Source: Linnemannia elongata (Eukaryota; Mortierellomycota; Mortierellomycetes; Mortierellales; Mortierellaceae). Taken from it: a DNA stretch of 64,000 nucleotides. Made by a program: the position numbers and the translations under genes. Below are positions 31,707 through 48,302 of this stretch, piece after piece. Every line of letters begins with the position of its first letter. The first letter of the stretch is position 1. The notes beneath the pieces are model-generated. The model searched no databases, was not told the origin of the DNA, and was given only the letters and a program-made list of their open reading frames with translations. The DNA lies in assembly GCA_036320915.1 (NCBI GenBank), contig JAXBDG010000013.1, forward strand, positions 1,736,001 through 1,800,000, given 5' to 3'.

Positions 31707-32951
31707 TTTCGCTTTATCGTTTTGCGTTATGACGCTTTGTCAATCCTGTTCCTTGTAGAGAGAGGTATGTGGCCTTGATGTTCCTGAGACAAACGTGGGT
31801 CGAAGCGTATCGAGAATAAAGAGACGGGAGAAGAAAAAGAAGTGAACGACGTGTCTACGTGATTGTGGAGGAAGGTGGGGAAATCAAGAAAAGGGGAGCG
31901 AAAACGGGGACGGGCGGCGTGAGGTTCTTATATGATAATTCGAATCGAACCTTGTTCTTCCTTCATTTGTTCACAGACGAAAAGGGGCGAACAGTCAATA
32001 AAAAAAAAGAAAAAAAAAAAAAAAAAAAGCGAGCCATGCATGTGCTCGGACCGAGCAAAAAAGACCACATCCTCCAATCACCAATGATGTCTTCCACTGT
32101 CATTTACACGATCGTAGCAAAAAAGAAAGACGCCAAGAAAGAAATGAAATAAGGGCACCAACGCAATGTGGAAAGGGGTGGGTGATTCCTTTGTAAAGAG
32201 AAATGACTAAGGCATCTGATATCCGCCTGGTAGTACAGTAACATTTTTCTTCTCATTTCCATTCGTTAGTGTCAAAGGACTCTGGCCAACCACGACGATG
32301 AAGATGATGATGAGCACCCAATCCCTCTCTGCTTCGTCGTCCTCCTCTTATCGTCCTGTTCGTGTCCTCGTAGCAGAATAGCAAGCGAGAGAGGCGACCC
32401 CACTGCAATAAACAATCGGACACGGATGACAACCGTCGTCACGGAGGCAAAACAAGCGCCATTTCGGTTGCGTTGTTTGTTTTGTTTGAATGCGAATGTG
32501 TGTCAATGCTAGGGAAAAGTGCTCTCATATCCTCCACCCTCTTCCTCTTGGCCACCCCCGGACAAATTTTCAATAATGGGAATTGGTGGCCACCTCTTGT
32601 CAGCTAAACTGCGCACAGCCCATGCTCACTATTTCCCTGATCCTTTTCAACCTTCGTCGATAAAAACTGCTTGTCTTTCTTCCTTCCTCAATGACGCGAA
32701 TCGATGCGGCCGGCTCCAATACCTTCTTTCCTCCTCCTCCACATGCAACTACCGATCCGCTCTTGGACCGCTGAAGTACAATCACTTCACCAGCCCCAAT
32801 ATCCAACCCCCTTTCGGCAAAATCATTAGTTTGTCCCTTTTTTTCTCATTTTTTTATTACAGTATTTGAAGGGCGAGCAACATGCAGAAAAGAAAGACGA
32901 AAAAAAAAAAAGCCAAGCAACTCGATCGCGTCCGTATAATATCTGTTTTTC
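31707..32951. other. Intergenic region
   Basis: Ceramidase promoter side and downstream of GCN5. Contains an A-rich tract near 32001-32030. No gene supported. Confidence 0.5.
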
Positions 32952-36186
<3,235 letters not shown>

Positions 36187-36732
36187 GGCCTTGTTCCTGT
36201 TTTCTGAGAGAGGGAATGTGCTCAGACTGTCTTGCAGGGCCGAGCTGGAAGGTGGTCAACGAAAAAAAAAAAAGAGTACGGTCTCTTTCTCTGCAACAAG
36301 CTAGTGAGGTTGTTGGGTCTGTTGTGCTCGATGGTGGCTATGAGCTCGTGTTTCTTGCCCGTCTATCCGAGGTTTGTTGTAGTGGTCGTCTGCGTACTCT
36401 CCTGCTTGGTGGTTTGAATGAGCTGATCTATTGTGCGCGCTTGCTTGAGGCAGTGTGTGTATGTGTGTGTCTGAGTATAAGTGCCGAGTGTGAGTGTATG
36501 TGCAGTATGAAAGTTTTCCACAGACTGGCAGGCTGACATGCAAATGGGTGCCAGACTCCACTCAAAATAAAAACGACGTACATTTCTAACTCACGTACAC
36601 CCAAAACTCCCTTGAGTCGTTCGTCCCTTTGAATTGAAAATGGAGAGGTGTGGACTTTTTGCTGCTGCTCTTCTCTTTCTTATTCGCACATCCACAAGAC
36701 CCCCGACTTTATTTTTATATACCTCGACAACC
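36187..36732. other. Divergent promoter region
   Basis: Space between GCN5 (-) and the small six-exon gene (+). Contains TG-rich tracts near 36450-36510 and a TTTTATATACC element just before the + strand ATG. Confidence 0.45.
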
Positions 36733-37895
36733 ATGCCTGCCTCTGGGTAAGGCAATTATTTATCAACAGGAACCAGCAAGCAAAGGAAACATATACCAGG
36801 ACAATGGAATGGCCCATCACCATCTCGCAATGGACCCCCTTATTCATCAACGCTTGAGAAAACCCCACACTCTAGCCCGAATCTCTCTGTCACGCGAGTT
36901 GATCAGGACCAGACACTAGGACAAGCAAGAAGCAACAAACCTACAAGCGAAGCGGACACACTCTGCCGGCTTACTCTCGGGGATCAATTGAAGCGACAAG
37001 ACCATTATTTGTGCTGACCCACTCCTTATGGTCGACTGTCTCTCATAGAAAGCAAACCCCAACTGGTACCCGCCGCAAGCCCACCCAGTGTACGTTGCTC
37101 TTTTGCTAACATCAGAAGCTCCATCCCAGGCACTAATGTTACCTATGGATCAGTTGATACTTACACCTACCGCTTTCACCTATTTTCAACACTCAAATAG
37201 CTTCGAACACCACTAACACCGCCAACGCCAACAACACCAACAACACCAATACCACCAATCCCGAACTGGGATCAAAATCGCGGGACACAGAGACCTACAA
37301 CCCTGTCAACAACTTCAACTCACAGGATGTCGTCAACCATTTTGATCGCTGTAAGTTTTTTTTTTTTTTTTACAGGTTCCGATTTGAAGAGATTCCTCGA
37401 CAATTGGCAGGCTTTTAATGAGATTTGAGGAAGGATCTGTGTTGTAATTGACATATCTTATATATTTTTGGGGGGTTCTCGTAGCATGGAAGGCGGCACT
37501 TGAGAGCTATCATCAGCCAGGAGGAGCATCCAACACGGGTAAGCAAGCAGAACAAACAAATAGAGCATATTGGAGCCGGGTGTATTCCTAGAATTGAGTG
37601 GAAAGCTTTGCCCCATTGATATTAATTGCTGTTTTCTCCTCTTGAACCTCTTTTATTTAGCAAAAGCCGAGATGTACAAGGGCGCAGAGACAATGGCATG
37701 GGGTAACAAGGTTGCTCCAAAAGGTATACATATGCCTCGAGATCAACCAGGGACCTACAAATGATGCAAATCCTACGACTACTCTTTTTCTCACATCCTG
37801 TTCTTGTTTTGTTTTTTTTTCATCGCATAGGTTCTACGAGTACGGGAGCAGACTTTTTGGCAGAACTCAAGAGGAAGCAGCCCGTCGCCCCCTAA
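36733..37895 (+). CDS. Small conserved-looking protein of unknown function, six exons
   Basis: Exons 36733-36746, 37049-37089, 37201-37350, 37485-37538, 37661-37723 and 37831-37895; 128 residues. Every junction has GT-AG ends and the phases match, which is strong support. Exon 1 is only 14 nt (MPAS plus two bases), in a good start context. The N-terminal half is basic then Asn/Thr-rich (NTTNTANANN). The C-terminal half is folded-looking: NNFNSQDVVNHFDRSWKAAL, ETMAWGNKVAPKG, GADFLAELKRKQ. No signal peptide or membrane segment. I do not recognise the family. It is divergent from GCN5 and convergent with the KNH-type gene. Confidence 0.8.
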
Positions 37896-37961
37896 ATCTT
37901 GATGATGATACCCTTCCCCCCCCACCACCCCCTTCCTTCTGTGGTCATCGGTTGAGAATGT

Positions 37962-37967
37962 AATAAA
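37962..37967 (+). terminator. Polyadenylation signal
   Basis: AATAAA 67 nt after the small gene's stop. Confidence 0.5.
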
Positions 37968-38155
37968 AAGAGATCGATAAATAGAATATCCTGCACTGGA
38001 ACATCTACTCTGACAGGGTGTGGTGAGAGGGGATTTGGTTTTTTTTATTTTTTATTTTGGCATTTATTTGATGAAGAAAGTGTTTTTTCCAATAAAGAAG
38101 ACGGAAGATGGGTATCAAGAAGAACAGAAGGAGTCAAAAGAAAAGAAGAGAGTGC

Positions 38156-39130
38156 TTAGAGGAAGTAGACGGCGCCAAATAATGTCATGGCAAAGGCCAA
38201 GATATTAGCATTCTGCTCATGACTCGTCGCAGCTCCATTAACCACGGGTTTGGCAGCGGCAGGCTTGGAAGGACTAGCTGGGTTGTTGGCAATAGGGGTA
38301 CCAGCAGGCTTTTCGGCCGGGAACGGGTTTGGTGGAGCTGCGGGCTGATAAATCGGTCCCTTGTTCAATGGCTGAGGAACATCTCCCTTCTTGGGAACCT
38401 CCAATGGCGCACCCACGTTACTCTTGCTCGCTCGCTTATCCCCCGCAGGAACAACCTCAAAGTAATGAGAATACGTATCCAACTTCCCGGCCTGCGTAAT
38501 ACGGATTGTGTAATCCTTCCCTGGTGCCAACGTGGCGGGTACGACCCACTTGAGCGAGTTTGAGGAAGAATCTGTTGCCTTGGCTAGTGTCTCGATCGGC
38601 TTCAATTTGTCCGGGGCTCCTTGCATCAATCGGATTTCGACGGGGCTCTTAGGGGCAACCTTCTTGGCGTAGTCTGGGTCCGGGTTGGGGCCCCAGGAGA
38701 TGACATAGGTGGTTCCTTGAGCCCAGACGGAATCTGCGTAGGGTTGAACTAGCCAAAGGGGGGACTCGTATTCTTGAGGGACGAGGGCGTGAGGATCAGG
38801 GGCGACTGCTCCTCCTGGGGCTGCGGCTGGAGCCTCGGCTTTCTTGTCCTTGTCGTCCTTTGCCTCGGCTGCGTTCTTTTCATCCTTCTTATCAGCAGAG
38901 TCGGCTTTCTTGGGAGTGTCCTTGTGGGCCTCAACGCCGTGTTCGGAATGTGCCTTCTTGTCGACAGGGGCTGCTTTCTTGTCGATGGGAGCGGCGCGCT
39001 TGTCCATGTTGCTGGATGTCATGTCGATGGATGCTTCTGTAGAAGCAAAGTCAGCAGCGGCTTGGGGGATGCTAGCGGCCATAGCAGAGGCTGCTAGGCA
39101 CAGTACGGCAGATACAGTTGTGATTTTCAT
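38156..39130 (-). CDS. Secreted GPI-anchored protein with Kre9/Knh1-type domain
   Basis: One 324-residue ORF. Residues 1-18 are a signal peptide (MKITTVSAVLCLAASAMA). A charged low-complexity stretch follows, with DKRAAPIDKKAAPVDKKA containing Lys-Arg/Lys-Lys sites like those cut by Kex2. Residues about 125-230 form the KNH domain: VWAQGTTYVISWGPNPDP, VEIRLMQGAP, LKWVVPATLAPGKDYTIRI. These domains occur in fungal cell-wall proteins linked to beta-glucan assembly. The C-terminus ends in a small-residue region (VNGAATSHEQN) and a hydrophobic tail (ILAFAMTLFGAVYFL), a typical GPI-attachment signal. No intron. Function beyond cell-wall localisation is inferred. Confidence 0.85.
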   Translation of the reverse strand: MKITTVSAVLCLAASAMAASIPQAAADFASTEASIDMTSSNMDKRAAPIDKKAAPVDKKAHSEHGVEAHKDTPKKADSADKKDEKNAAEAKDDKDKKAEAPAAAPGGAVAPDPHALVPQEYESPLWLVQPYADSVWAQGTTYVISWGPNPDPDYAKKVAPKSPVEIRLMQGAPDKLKPIETLAKATDSSSNSLKWVVPATLAPGKDYTIRITQAGKLDTYSHYFEVVPAGDKRASKSNVGAPLEVPKKGDVPQPLNKGPIYQPAAPPNPFPAEKPAGTPIANNPASPSKPAAAKPVVNGAATSHEQNANILAFAMTLFGAVYFL

Positions 39131-41136
39131 GTTATTTCTATTGCTTTGGGTTGATGCTATGTGTCTTTCAAGGAAGGGCGGCTAGTAGTGGTCGTAGTGG
39201 TCGTGGTGGATGAGAGTGTTAAACGCAGCAGGGGCGAGGAGAGAGGATGAAGAGGAAGAGACGAGAAGAGAAGAGAAATTCCATTCGTAGCAAAGAATCC
39301 TCTCAGTTTTAATTACACTGAGCACATCTACGAAGAATGGGAGGCAGTGGTGAGTTCTCTTTTTTCTCCATTGCTTGATATGACTTGTGGTGGTGGTCGT
39401 CGCTTCATGCCCACCCCTCATATGTTCCTACTACAATACCACCTTTCATAGCGAAGCAATGGGGGGGGGGGGGGGGGTATTGGTCGAGAATGAAATCGGG
39501 AATAAAGAACGAAACGCGTACATTCAAAGACAAGCGAACCCTAGAGCACACAAAAGGAGGATTGTCTACGATCATCTATTGGACAGAACTGACAAGGTGA
39601 AAATCGCGGAAAATCACCGAGGGAGAGTGCGAGTGCGGGTATGTATTTAGAAAAGAATAAAAAAAAGTGGAGTGTGGCAGGTCAAAAGCTTTGAATGGAA
39701 GATGGAATCTCCAATGGCTGCATGGTGGACGAGCAGTATCGATATGAGTCTGTGTGTGTGCAGATGATTGCAAGTAAGAGGGAAAAGAAGTAAGAGGAAA
39801 GGGAGGCAAAGCAATCATCGGGTGATGTGCGTGCAGAGCGAATGCTCTCACGAAGAACGACGACAAAATATGAGCAAGAAAGAGCAAAGAACGATGATGC
39901 ACGAGAGAAGAGGAGAGGAGAGCAAGTAGAGAATTATCACGATAGGGATGACAAAGCCTGAAAAAGGGGGAGAGAGGAGAGAAGAGAGATACATGTAGCA
40001 TTGAGCATGTAGTGGGGTTGAGCCCTCCTTTTTTTTTGTTCGAAATGAATTGGCAAGGTGGTGAAGGGAATAAAAAGGCCCTGACTCTGTAGTCGACAGT
40101 TACTAGCAAAAATCCCACTGCCCCTACTTCATCACTACCACAATCAAACCTCGAAAGGGCTGAGTGAATTAGACAGGCTCCATTCCTCCTACCGCAGACG
40201 TATGAAGGATCGACGGTAGAATCGAAGTCCAGCTAGGGTCAAGAAAAGTAGATACAAAGTCGCACAAAGGAACAAAGGAATGCGACTCTATGACTATGTC
40301 ACACAAAGCACAAGAAAGAAGCAGTCCAATGGGAATGAATGTGTCGACTTTTCTTCCTTTTCGTACAACCACGAACAGTGTTGCATGCTACATCATAAAA
40401 AATTACGCCACTCGACGAATGCTCCGCTGACAAAAAGCGACTCATCATTGCACTAAAAGGGCCAAATCACAAAGTTAGGCGTCAGGGCTAGTGACCTCGC
40501 CGCCATTATGAATGGCGAGTGCAATGAACAAGCAAATGAACTGGTAGTGGATGAACCCTAGTAACCCGCCTTGAACAATCATGTAAGCAATGAAAATTGA
40601 TCAAGAATCGACATCGGCACCTTCAGGCCAATTGATGAATGATGAGTCGGCCGGTCTTGAATCGGTTGGTGTCTTCGTGTCCGTCCGTTACATCGTTTTC
40701 TAATTTGTTTCACTCCAATCCTCCATTCCTTCAGCCAGACCAGCCACATTGCAGATCCCCTGTTTTGTGTCAAGAAGAAGGAAGAGCTCTTGACAAACGA
40801 GGCTGTGAGAGTGAGAGCAAGAGGATGAGAGCGTCAGGGATGAGTGGTTGATACGAATGATCACGAACGAACGAACGAACAACAGTGAAAAGAACAACCG
40901 TTGAAGAATCCAATTGGTTCCCTGTTTGTGTCCATATGGCACAGCAAGTTCCTGGGAGAGATATGTATATATGAACGAATGAATGAATGATTGAATAAAG
41001 ATATAAAAAATAACGATGTATGAAGGAAAGTATCGGACCATTGGCCACGTACGACGATAATAATAACAAACTACGATGCGGATGGCTGAGTCAAAGAGGT
41101 AGGGAGGGAGGGAGGGGGAGAAGGGGAGGAAGACCC

Positions 41137-41167
<31 letters not shown>

Positions 41168-42896
41168 CGTCCGAGGAAGAATTAAAAATGGAAGTCAGTC
41201 ATTCAATCAGCCATAAGCCATAGCCCTAGTCATGTCAGATGACCATAGAACTACCAACGCATCATACCGACCGACCTTGGTGCAATTGGGACGGTAAAGA
41301 AAAAATAGCCCATATTGTATGAGCGTAAAAAAAGGAATTCAGCCTGCAGAAAACGACATGACAGAAATCTAGTCCATCTTTAGGCCTACAGGCAGGAGGG
41401 GAGAGCGAGAGGAGACGAGAAAGGGCCAGATTGACATAACACATCCCGCAATTGAAAGGGGAAGAGGGGTACTCTCAATGCCATTGCCCATTGACCATGG
41501 CCGGCGCTCGTAGGGGAAGTCCCATTACACCGAAGGGGCAGAAACACCGCGAACATGCACCCATCGCCAAGAAAGCTGTCAAAAAAAAGAGAAAGAGAAA
41601 AAAAGGGAACGGACGAATCATCATCCAGCGTTACTCTCTCCTTGTCATATATCTTTCATGTCAACGCTCAAAAAAAATCCGCAGACGAGATTGAGGGAGA
41701 GAGAGAGGTGAGGGAAGGAGGCTGGGAGGGCGAGATCGATTGTTTGTGTTATTTTTTTTGTGTCCCCCCTTCATGTCTTCCGTGCATCGATTGTTTTTTT
41801 TTTCTTCTTGTGATTTGTTTGTTTGTTGTTTGTTGCTGCTGTCAGTTGTGTGTTTGTTTGCATTGAAAAATAAAAAAAGAGGGCCAGATAACCAGCCCAC
41901 ATATGGCCAAGATTAGTTATAGCAACAATAAACGGTTGTTGTTATTCAATGCGCAAATGAGGTAAGGGAAAAGAAAATCAAAAGAGACAGAGAGAAAGAG
42001 GGTCCTGACTGTGATTTTGGGCATGGGCATGCTTTGCTGCGACACTTTGCTGCGACACTGTTATTATTTTCTGAATGCAGATGTGCCGTTGTGGGAGTGA
42101 AAAAAAGAGTCGTTGTGTGTTCAGTCCGTGTGACAGATATACGAGGGAAGGGAGGACAAGGGAAGGATAAGAGGGGGTGGTGGTGCAAAGTAGTAAAGCG
42201 GGCGTGGGGTGGATGGGGGAAGAAAAAACAATTTTAGAACTGAGGAGAGGGAAAGAGAGGGTCCCTCCGAATAAAGTAATAAACACAAACAAACAAACAA
42301 ACAAACAGACAGGCTGACAGACAGACATGCATTCGCTTCTAAATGCATACTCTGTAAGCGTACCTATAATAGAGAACTGACCATGAAACGGGGCGGTGCT
42401 GCTGCTTGCTGCTCCTCATTGCTTAGCCAGGGGGTTTAAAAAAAGGAAACGGTCAATTAACGCTGCGTCGCCTAAAAACAATAAAAGGAGAGACACATTC
42501 CTTACTTCCCCACCCTCTTTTCATCATCACTCTCTTCATTTAACTCATCTCTTGTGTGCAGCATCACAACAACCAACCTTCAATTAGCCACTTCGACTCT
42601 CCTTTCTCCCATCTTTCCATCCTCCTTCTTCTATAAAAGCATCGATCCTTTCCTTCCTCCCCCTACCAATTCTCACTCTTTCTCTCACTCCATTCTAAAT
42701 TTCAACCATCCCTATTCCCTGTCCATACAGGCACACACACACACTCCCTTCATACCCGAATTGCATCCGCATAAACTCAATTGCATTCAACCTTCACTCA
42801 TCTTTCACACCCTCATCCACCCACAACAAACACACATATACACATACCTACACACTTTTCCCCTCCCCTCCCTTCCTCAACACACAATCTAATATC
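39131..42896. other. Long intergenic region
   Basis: No supported gene in 3.8 kb. Contents: a G17 run (39461-39477), purine-rich DNA (39780-40000), a short hairpin CGCCATT-atg-AATGGCG near 40500, a T27 run (41137-41163), a CAAA microsatellite near 42285-42306, and from about 42500 a C+T/A-rich leader of the next gene. Confidence 0.5.
39461..39477. repeat. G17 homopolymer
   Basis: Seventeen consecutive G on the + strand. Confidence 0.9.
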
Positions 42897-43256
42897 ATGC
42901 CCGCCGCCACATTCAACCGGGAGCGCACCGTCGGATCTCAGCTCCCAGCAAGCCGCACCAGCCAAGGTTTTCAAGATGCCATCGTCGAAGAATCCCAAGA
43001 CCCTCGCCAAGTAGCACCATATGTCACTGCCAATGGAGCCCCCATTGCTGATGGATCCGCACAAGCCAACTTTGACAACTTTATGATGGGCATTGCCCTT
43101 GACCAAACTGTCGGTGACCTCAGCTCTTTCAGCCGGGCATCCCAGGGCAACAACGGGCCCAACTTCAATGTCCCAGCAACGGCAACATCGACGGTGACGG
43201 GCGCAACTACTGAGGCCATCAACCAAACTCAGCTGCTTTCTGGATCACGGTCATAA
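42897..43256 (+). CDS. Small protein of unknown function, 119 residues
   Basis: Single exon, ATG at 42897 after a long leader made almost only of C, T and A, with C/G-ending codons as in established genes. The protein is hydrophilic and without signal peptide or membrane helix. It begins MPAATFNRERTVGSQ and contains ANFDNFMMGIALDQTVGDL, probably the only folded or helical part, then an Asn/Thr-rich end. Family not recognised. The codon bias, leader and start context make it more likely than not a real, perhaps highly expressed gene. Confidence 0.65.
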   Translation: MPAATFNRERTVGSQLPASRTSQGFQDAIVEESQDPRQVAPYVTANGAPIADGSAQANFDNFMMGIALDQTVGDLSSFSRASQGNNGPNFNVPATATSTVTGATTEAINQTQLLSGSRS

Positions 43257-44941
43257 ATTTTCAAGAGTCGAATGTCGACTATAGGAGGTCATCCCATGGT
43301 TGCAGCAACGACCGTGCATGACCATAATCGACACATAGAGCCACAATTACAGGACAGTATATACAACAACAAAAACGTGGAGAAGAGAAGCAAAATACAA
43401 CTCCCTGCAACAAACAATGCACAACAACCACAGCAGCAGTAGCAACAGCAAGACAAATCTTTTAGGTCTACAACAATCCTAATTGACTCCAGTCGATCGC
43501 TCCTCCGTACCCTCCTTTCTCTTCTCCCGCCATATACCTCTTTTTTTTTTTATCTTTCTTTCATTTGTTTATTATTATTAGTGTCATTCCTTCTTTTGCT
43601 TAGCCTACCCTCTTTCTCTTCATTTCTCTCACTTGTACATTCCGACATCCAACATCAACAAAAAAAACTATATTTTTATTTATTCCCCCCCCCCCCCCCC
43701 CCCCCTCCCTCTCCTTCCCTCTACGTCCCCTTCCTTTCTCTTACATTCGGCCACACACCAATCTCGTGCCACAATGGCTGAGCTATTTTAGCGGTTTTGG
43801 AGTTTCGGGTGTCACCTCAGCCTCACATTTGCTCAGCCATTCCCTCTCTCCCTACTTCGAATTTTTTTAGATTTTTTTTCTTCCCAGCACTTCCTCCCGT
43901 GCTTCCCGCCCACCCCTACTACGACACATACGCTCAAACGCACAAAAATAGAATTTTCCCAGTTTTTTCTTCTTTCTTTCTTACCAGGTCTGGCACCGCC
44001 TCACATATCATTACGCAAAACGCACTCACAACTTACACAAATAAACATACCTCCGATCATGACATAACCCATACCAAAGACTCCCCCCCCTCTATGTCTG
44101 TTTGTCCGATCGATCCCGTTTTGTATCGCTTTTTTTGACGTTCTCTCTTTAATTACTTTGAGTCGTCCGATCGGTCAAGATCGACAAGTACTCTCGCTCC
44201 AGTCCGAAGGACTTTTGATGATTCGTATCACACGACCTTCCTCACACTCACCAACTTCGCCCGAAATACTAAGATAACAAGCATCCGCAGTTCATTTTAC
44301 TTGTTCATTTGATGGTATTTCATTCTTACCTTACAAATGCCACCATTGATAAAAGTCCTCCATCTTACTCTCTCTCTATCTCTCTCTCCCTATCTCTTCC
44401 TCGGATGCCTGGCGAGGAGCAGATGTCCTCCTTGGTCTCTTGGCAAAAGCACCATCTGCAATTCACGTCTCTGATGTAGTATGGTGGTTTTTTTTAGCTG
44501 GGCGGAACGTCGTCGTTGATGAATGATTCTCGTCATGGCGCTCATGCATCACCCGCCCCACCACCACTTGATTTGAACACGCGGTCATTTTTATTCTCCT
44601 CTTCCCAACAAAAAACCAAATAAAGGTAGACATGGACAGCATAGATAGAGAGTAGATGGAAGCTCGACGAATTAGTGGCAAAGACACGCAGAAAATAAAT
44701 AGGCTCCTCAGTGGTTCGCGTCGATTTCATTTTTCTCTCATTCTTTCCTTTGCGCAACATCCTCCTCTTCTGTCATACAAAGAAGCAACACTGAGACACA
44801 AAACGTTCGACTCCACGCACATCTACTCAAGAGTCGAAGTTACACAACCCACATACATACATACATACATACGCATCACACCGTTACGTTACACGTATTC
44901 ACATTTCCAAGCCCCTTTTGCCTTCCCCTCGCAAAAAAAAT
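43257..44941. other. Intergenic region
   Basis: C+T-rich with a C21 run (43685-43705) and an ATAC microsatellite near 44852-44872. No supported gene. Confidence 0.5.
43685..43705. repeat. C21 homopolymer
   Basis: Twenty-one consecutive C on the + strand. Confidence 0.9.
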
Positions 44942-45490
44942 ATGACACATCGTGCAGCACACCTCGTTGCAGGCGGCGGCCTGTCCACGTCCTCTTCTTC
45001 CTCTAGAACAAGCAGCAGTCGATCAGGCTCAAGTTCTTCAGCGGTGAGTTCGACTACAGTCGCAACCACCCTGCTTCGCCATCTTTCCCCCACAAGAGTC
45101 TGCCACGGTCATGGTCACGACTATGCACGCCTCTGTCATCGCTGCAATCGTCACCACCATCGTGAATCTGCCTGCTGCACAACTAGTACCACAACAACAA
45201 CTACAACTACAACCACGACAACGACACGTACAGCAACTTCTTGTTCAACCGCAAAGTCGACCTCAAATTCTGCTCATCTGCAGCCCACCGTCATCGTTGC
45301 TGCTGCGCCCTGCGTCAAGTCGGTTTCGTCATTGCCATTACTCCTGCCTCCGCCCGTGCCACCGCTTATCGTCGATGCCTGTCAAAAGATGACCAGGAAT
45401 GTCGCCTATGAGGGTCGAGTCCGTGAGCACGTCGAGACCAAGACCCATCACCACCACCACAACCACCGCAAGCCTCATCACTACCTCTAA
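44942..45490 (+). CDS. Doubtful ORF in a region open in several frames
   Basis: From ATG 44942 a 182-codon frame runs to 45490: Ser-rich start, Thr run coded by ACA/ACC, His-rich end (VETKTHHHHHNHRKPHHYL). An alternative uses the good donor GTGAGT at 45044 and the TAG at 45184-45186, joining in phase to a frame beginning YHNNNYNYNHDNDTY that has the strongest C-ending codon bias and stops after SKDDQECRL. A third frame opens with MVTTMHASVIAAIVTT, resembling a signal peptide. I cannot choose between them from sequence. Confidence 0.35.
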   Translation: MTHRAAHLVAGGGLSTSSSSSRTSSSRSGSSSSAVSSTTVATTLLRHLSPTRVCHGHGHDYARLCHRCNRHHHRESACCTTSTTTTTTTTTTTTTRTATSCSTAKSTSNSAHLQPTVIVAAAPCVKSVSSLPLLLPPPVPPLIVDACQKMTRNVAYEGRVREHVETKTHHHHHNHRKPHHYL

Positions 45491-45589
45491 AACCCAATTT
45501 TTCCCTCCCGTATTCAAACAAACCCAAATCTATCATTTACAATAATACCTCAGCAGCAATGAACACCGCTTGTAAAAGCAAAGCACCCG

Positions 45590-45595
45590 TTTATT
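45590..45595 (-). terminator. Polyadenylation signal
   Basis: TTTATT on + reads AATAAA on -, 45 nt past the MetAP2 stop. Confidence 0.45.
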
Positions 45596-45639
45596 ATTTT
45601 CAAAACGTTTCGGAAAGAGTCACTGGGCTCTGTACGCGT

Positions 45640-47607
<1,968 letters not shown>

Positions 47608-47810
47608 TGTGTTCGAGTGTGAGGAGACGAGATTCGGTCCGTTTCTAAATTCACAAACTTTTTCGTCCGCAGTTGTGTCCGTCCGAGGTGTGAAAAAAAA
47701 AGCAGTCTCGATGGCAAAGGCATAGACAGGCTGACGGGGGCGTTTCGTCAAGACGCAACTCTTTATTCCTCCCACCTCACTCACCCACAGCAACTCTCAC
47801 ACATACAACA
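47608..47810. promoter_or_regulatory. Shared promoter between MetAP2 and CSN9 homologue
   Basis: A 203-bp gap between divergent start codons, with no clear TATA box on either side. Confidence 0.5.
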
Positions 47811-48302
47811 ATGTCCAACATGGATGGTAATAAACAGCTGCACCATACTCCCATACTCACGGTCAACACAGAACTCGATACCATGGATAACAGACGATAA
47901 TAAATAACAACAAACACGACAACGTCTCGAATAAGACACGCAATGCACTGTGAACAGCGACTAACACCAAAAACCACTCTGCGTGTCATTGTTGATTCCA
48001 CAACAACAATAGCTGACGATTACGAAGACGACATGATGATGGACGAAGACGAGCTCATCGCTCCTTCCCCCACAGCTGAAGACATCTTTGAAGAGGACGG
48101 TCGCTTTGCCGGTCCACGCGTCCCCAATGTCAAGGTCGTCGACAAGAACTTCTTCAACGGTAAGGTTACTTTGCTCCACGCCACCGCCTTCTGTAGCGTG
48201 CACCAGAAACGGTTCTTTGTTGGCCAAATTGATAACTAACGCCTTTCTATTACAACAACTCTACATATAGACTTCCCTGACCTGTTCGACGACGACCTGT
48301 GA
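47811..48302 (+). CDS. COP9 signalosome subunit 9 (CSN9/CSNAP) homologue
   Basis: Exons 47811-47826, 48013-48159 and 48271-48302; 64 residues. Junctions are GT-AG and phase 1 throughout. CSN9 is a tiny acidic subunit that binds the CSN3-CSN5-CSN6 region of the COP9 signalosome and tunes cullin deneddylation. The predicted protein is acidic (DDYEDDMMMDEDELIAP) and ends VVDKNFFNDFPDLFDDDL, closely resembling the C-terminus of animal CSN9 (FFNDFEDLFDDDD). Length also fits (57 residues in human, from memory). The first exon codes only MSNMD plus one base, so ORF-based callers would miss the gene. The start ATG follows the sequence ACAACA. AATAAA lies at 48511. Confidence 0.85.
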
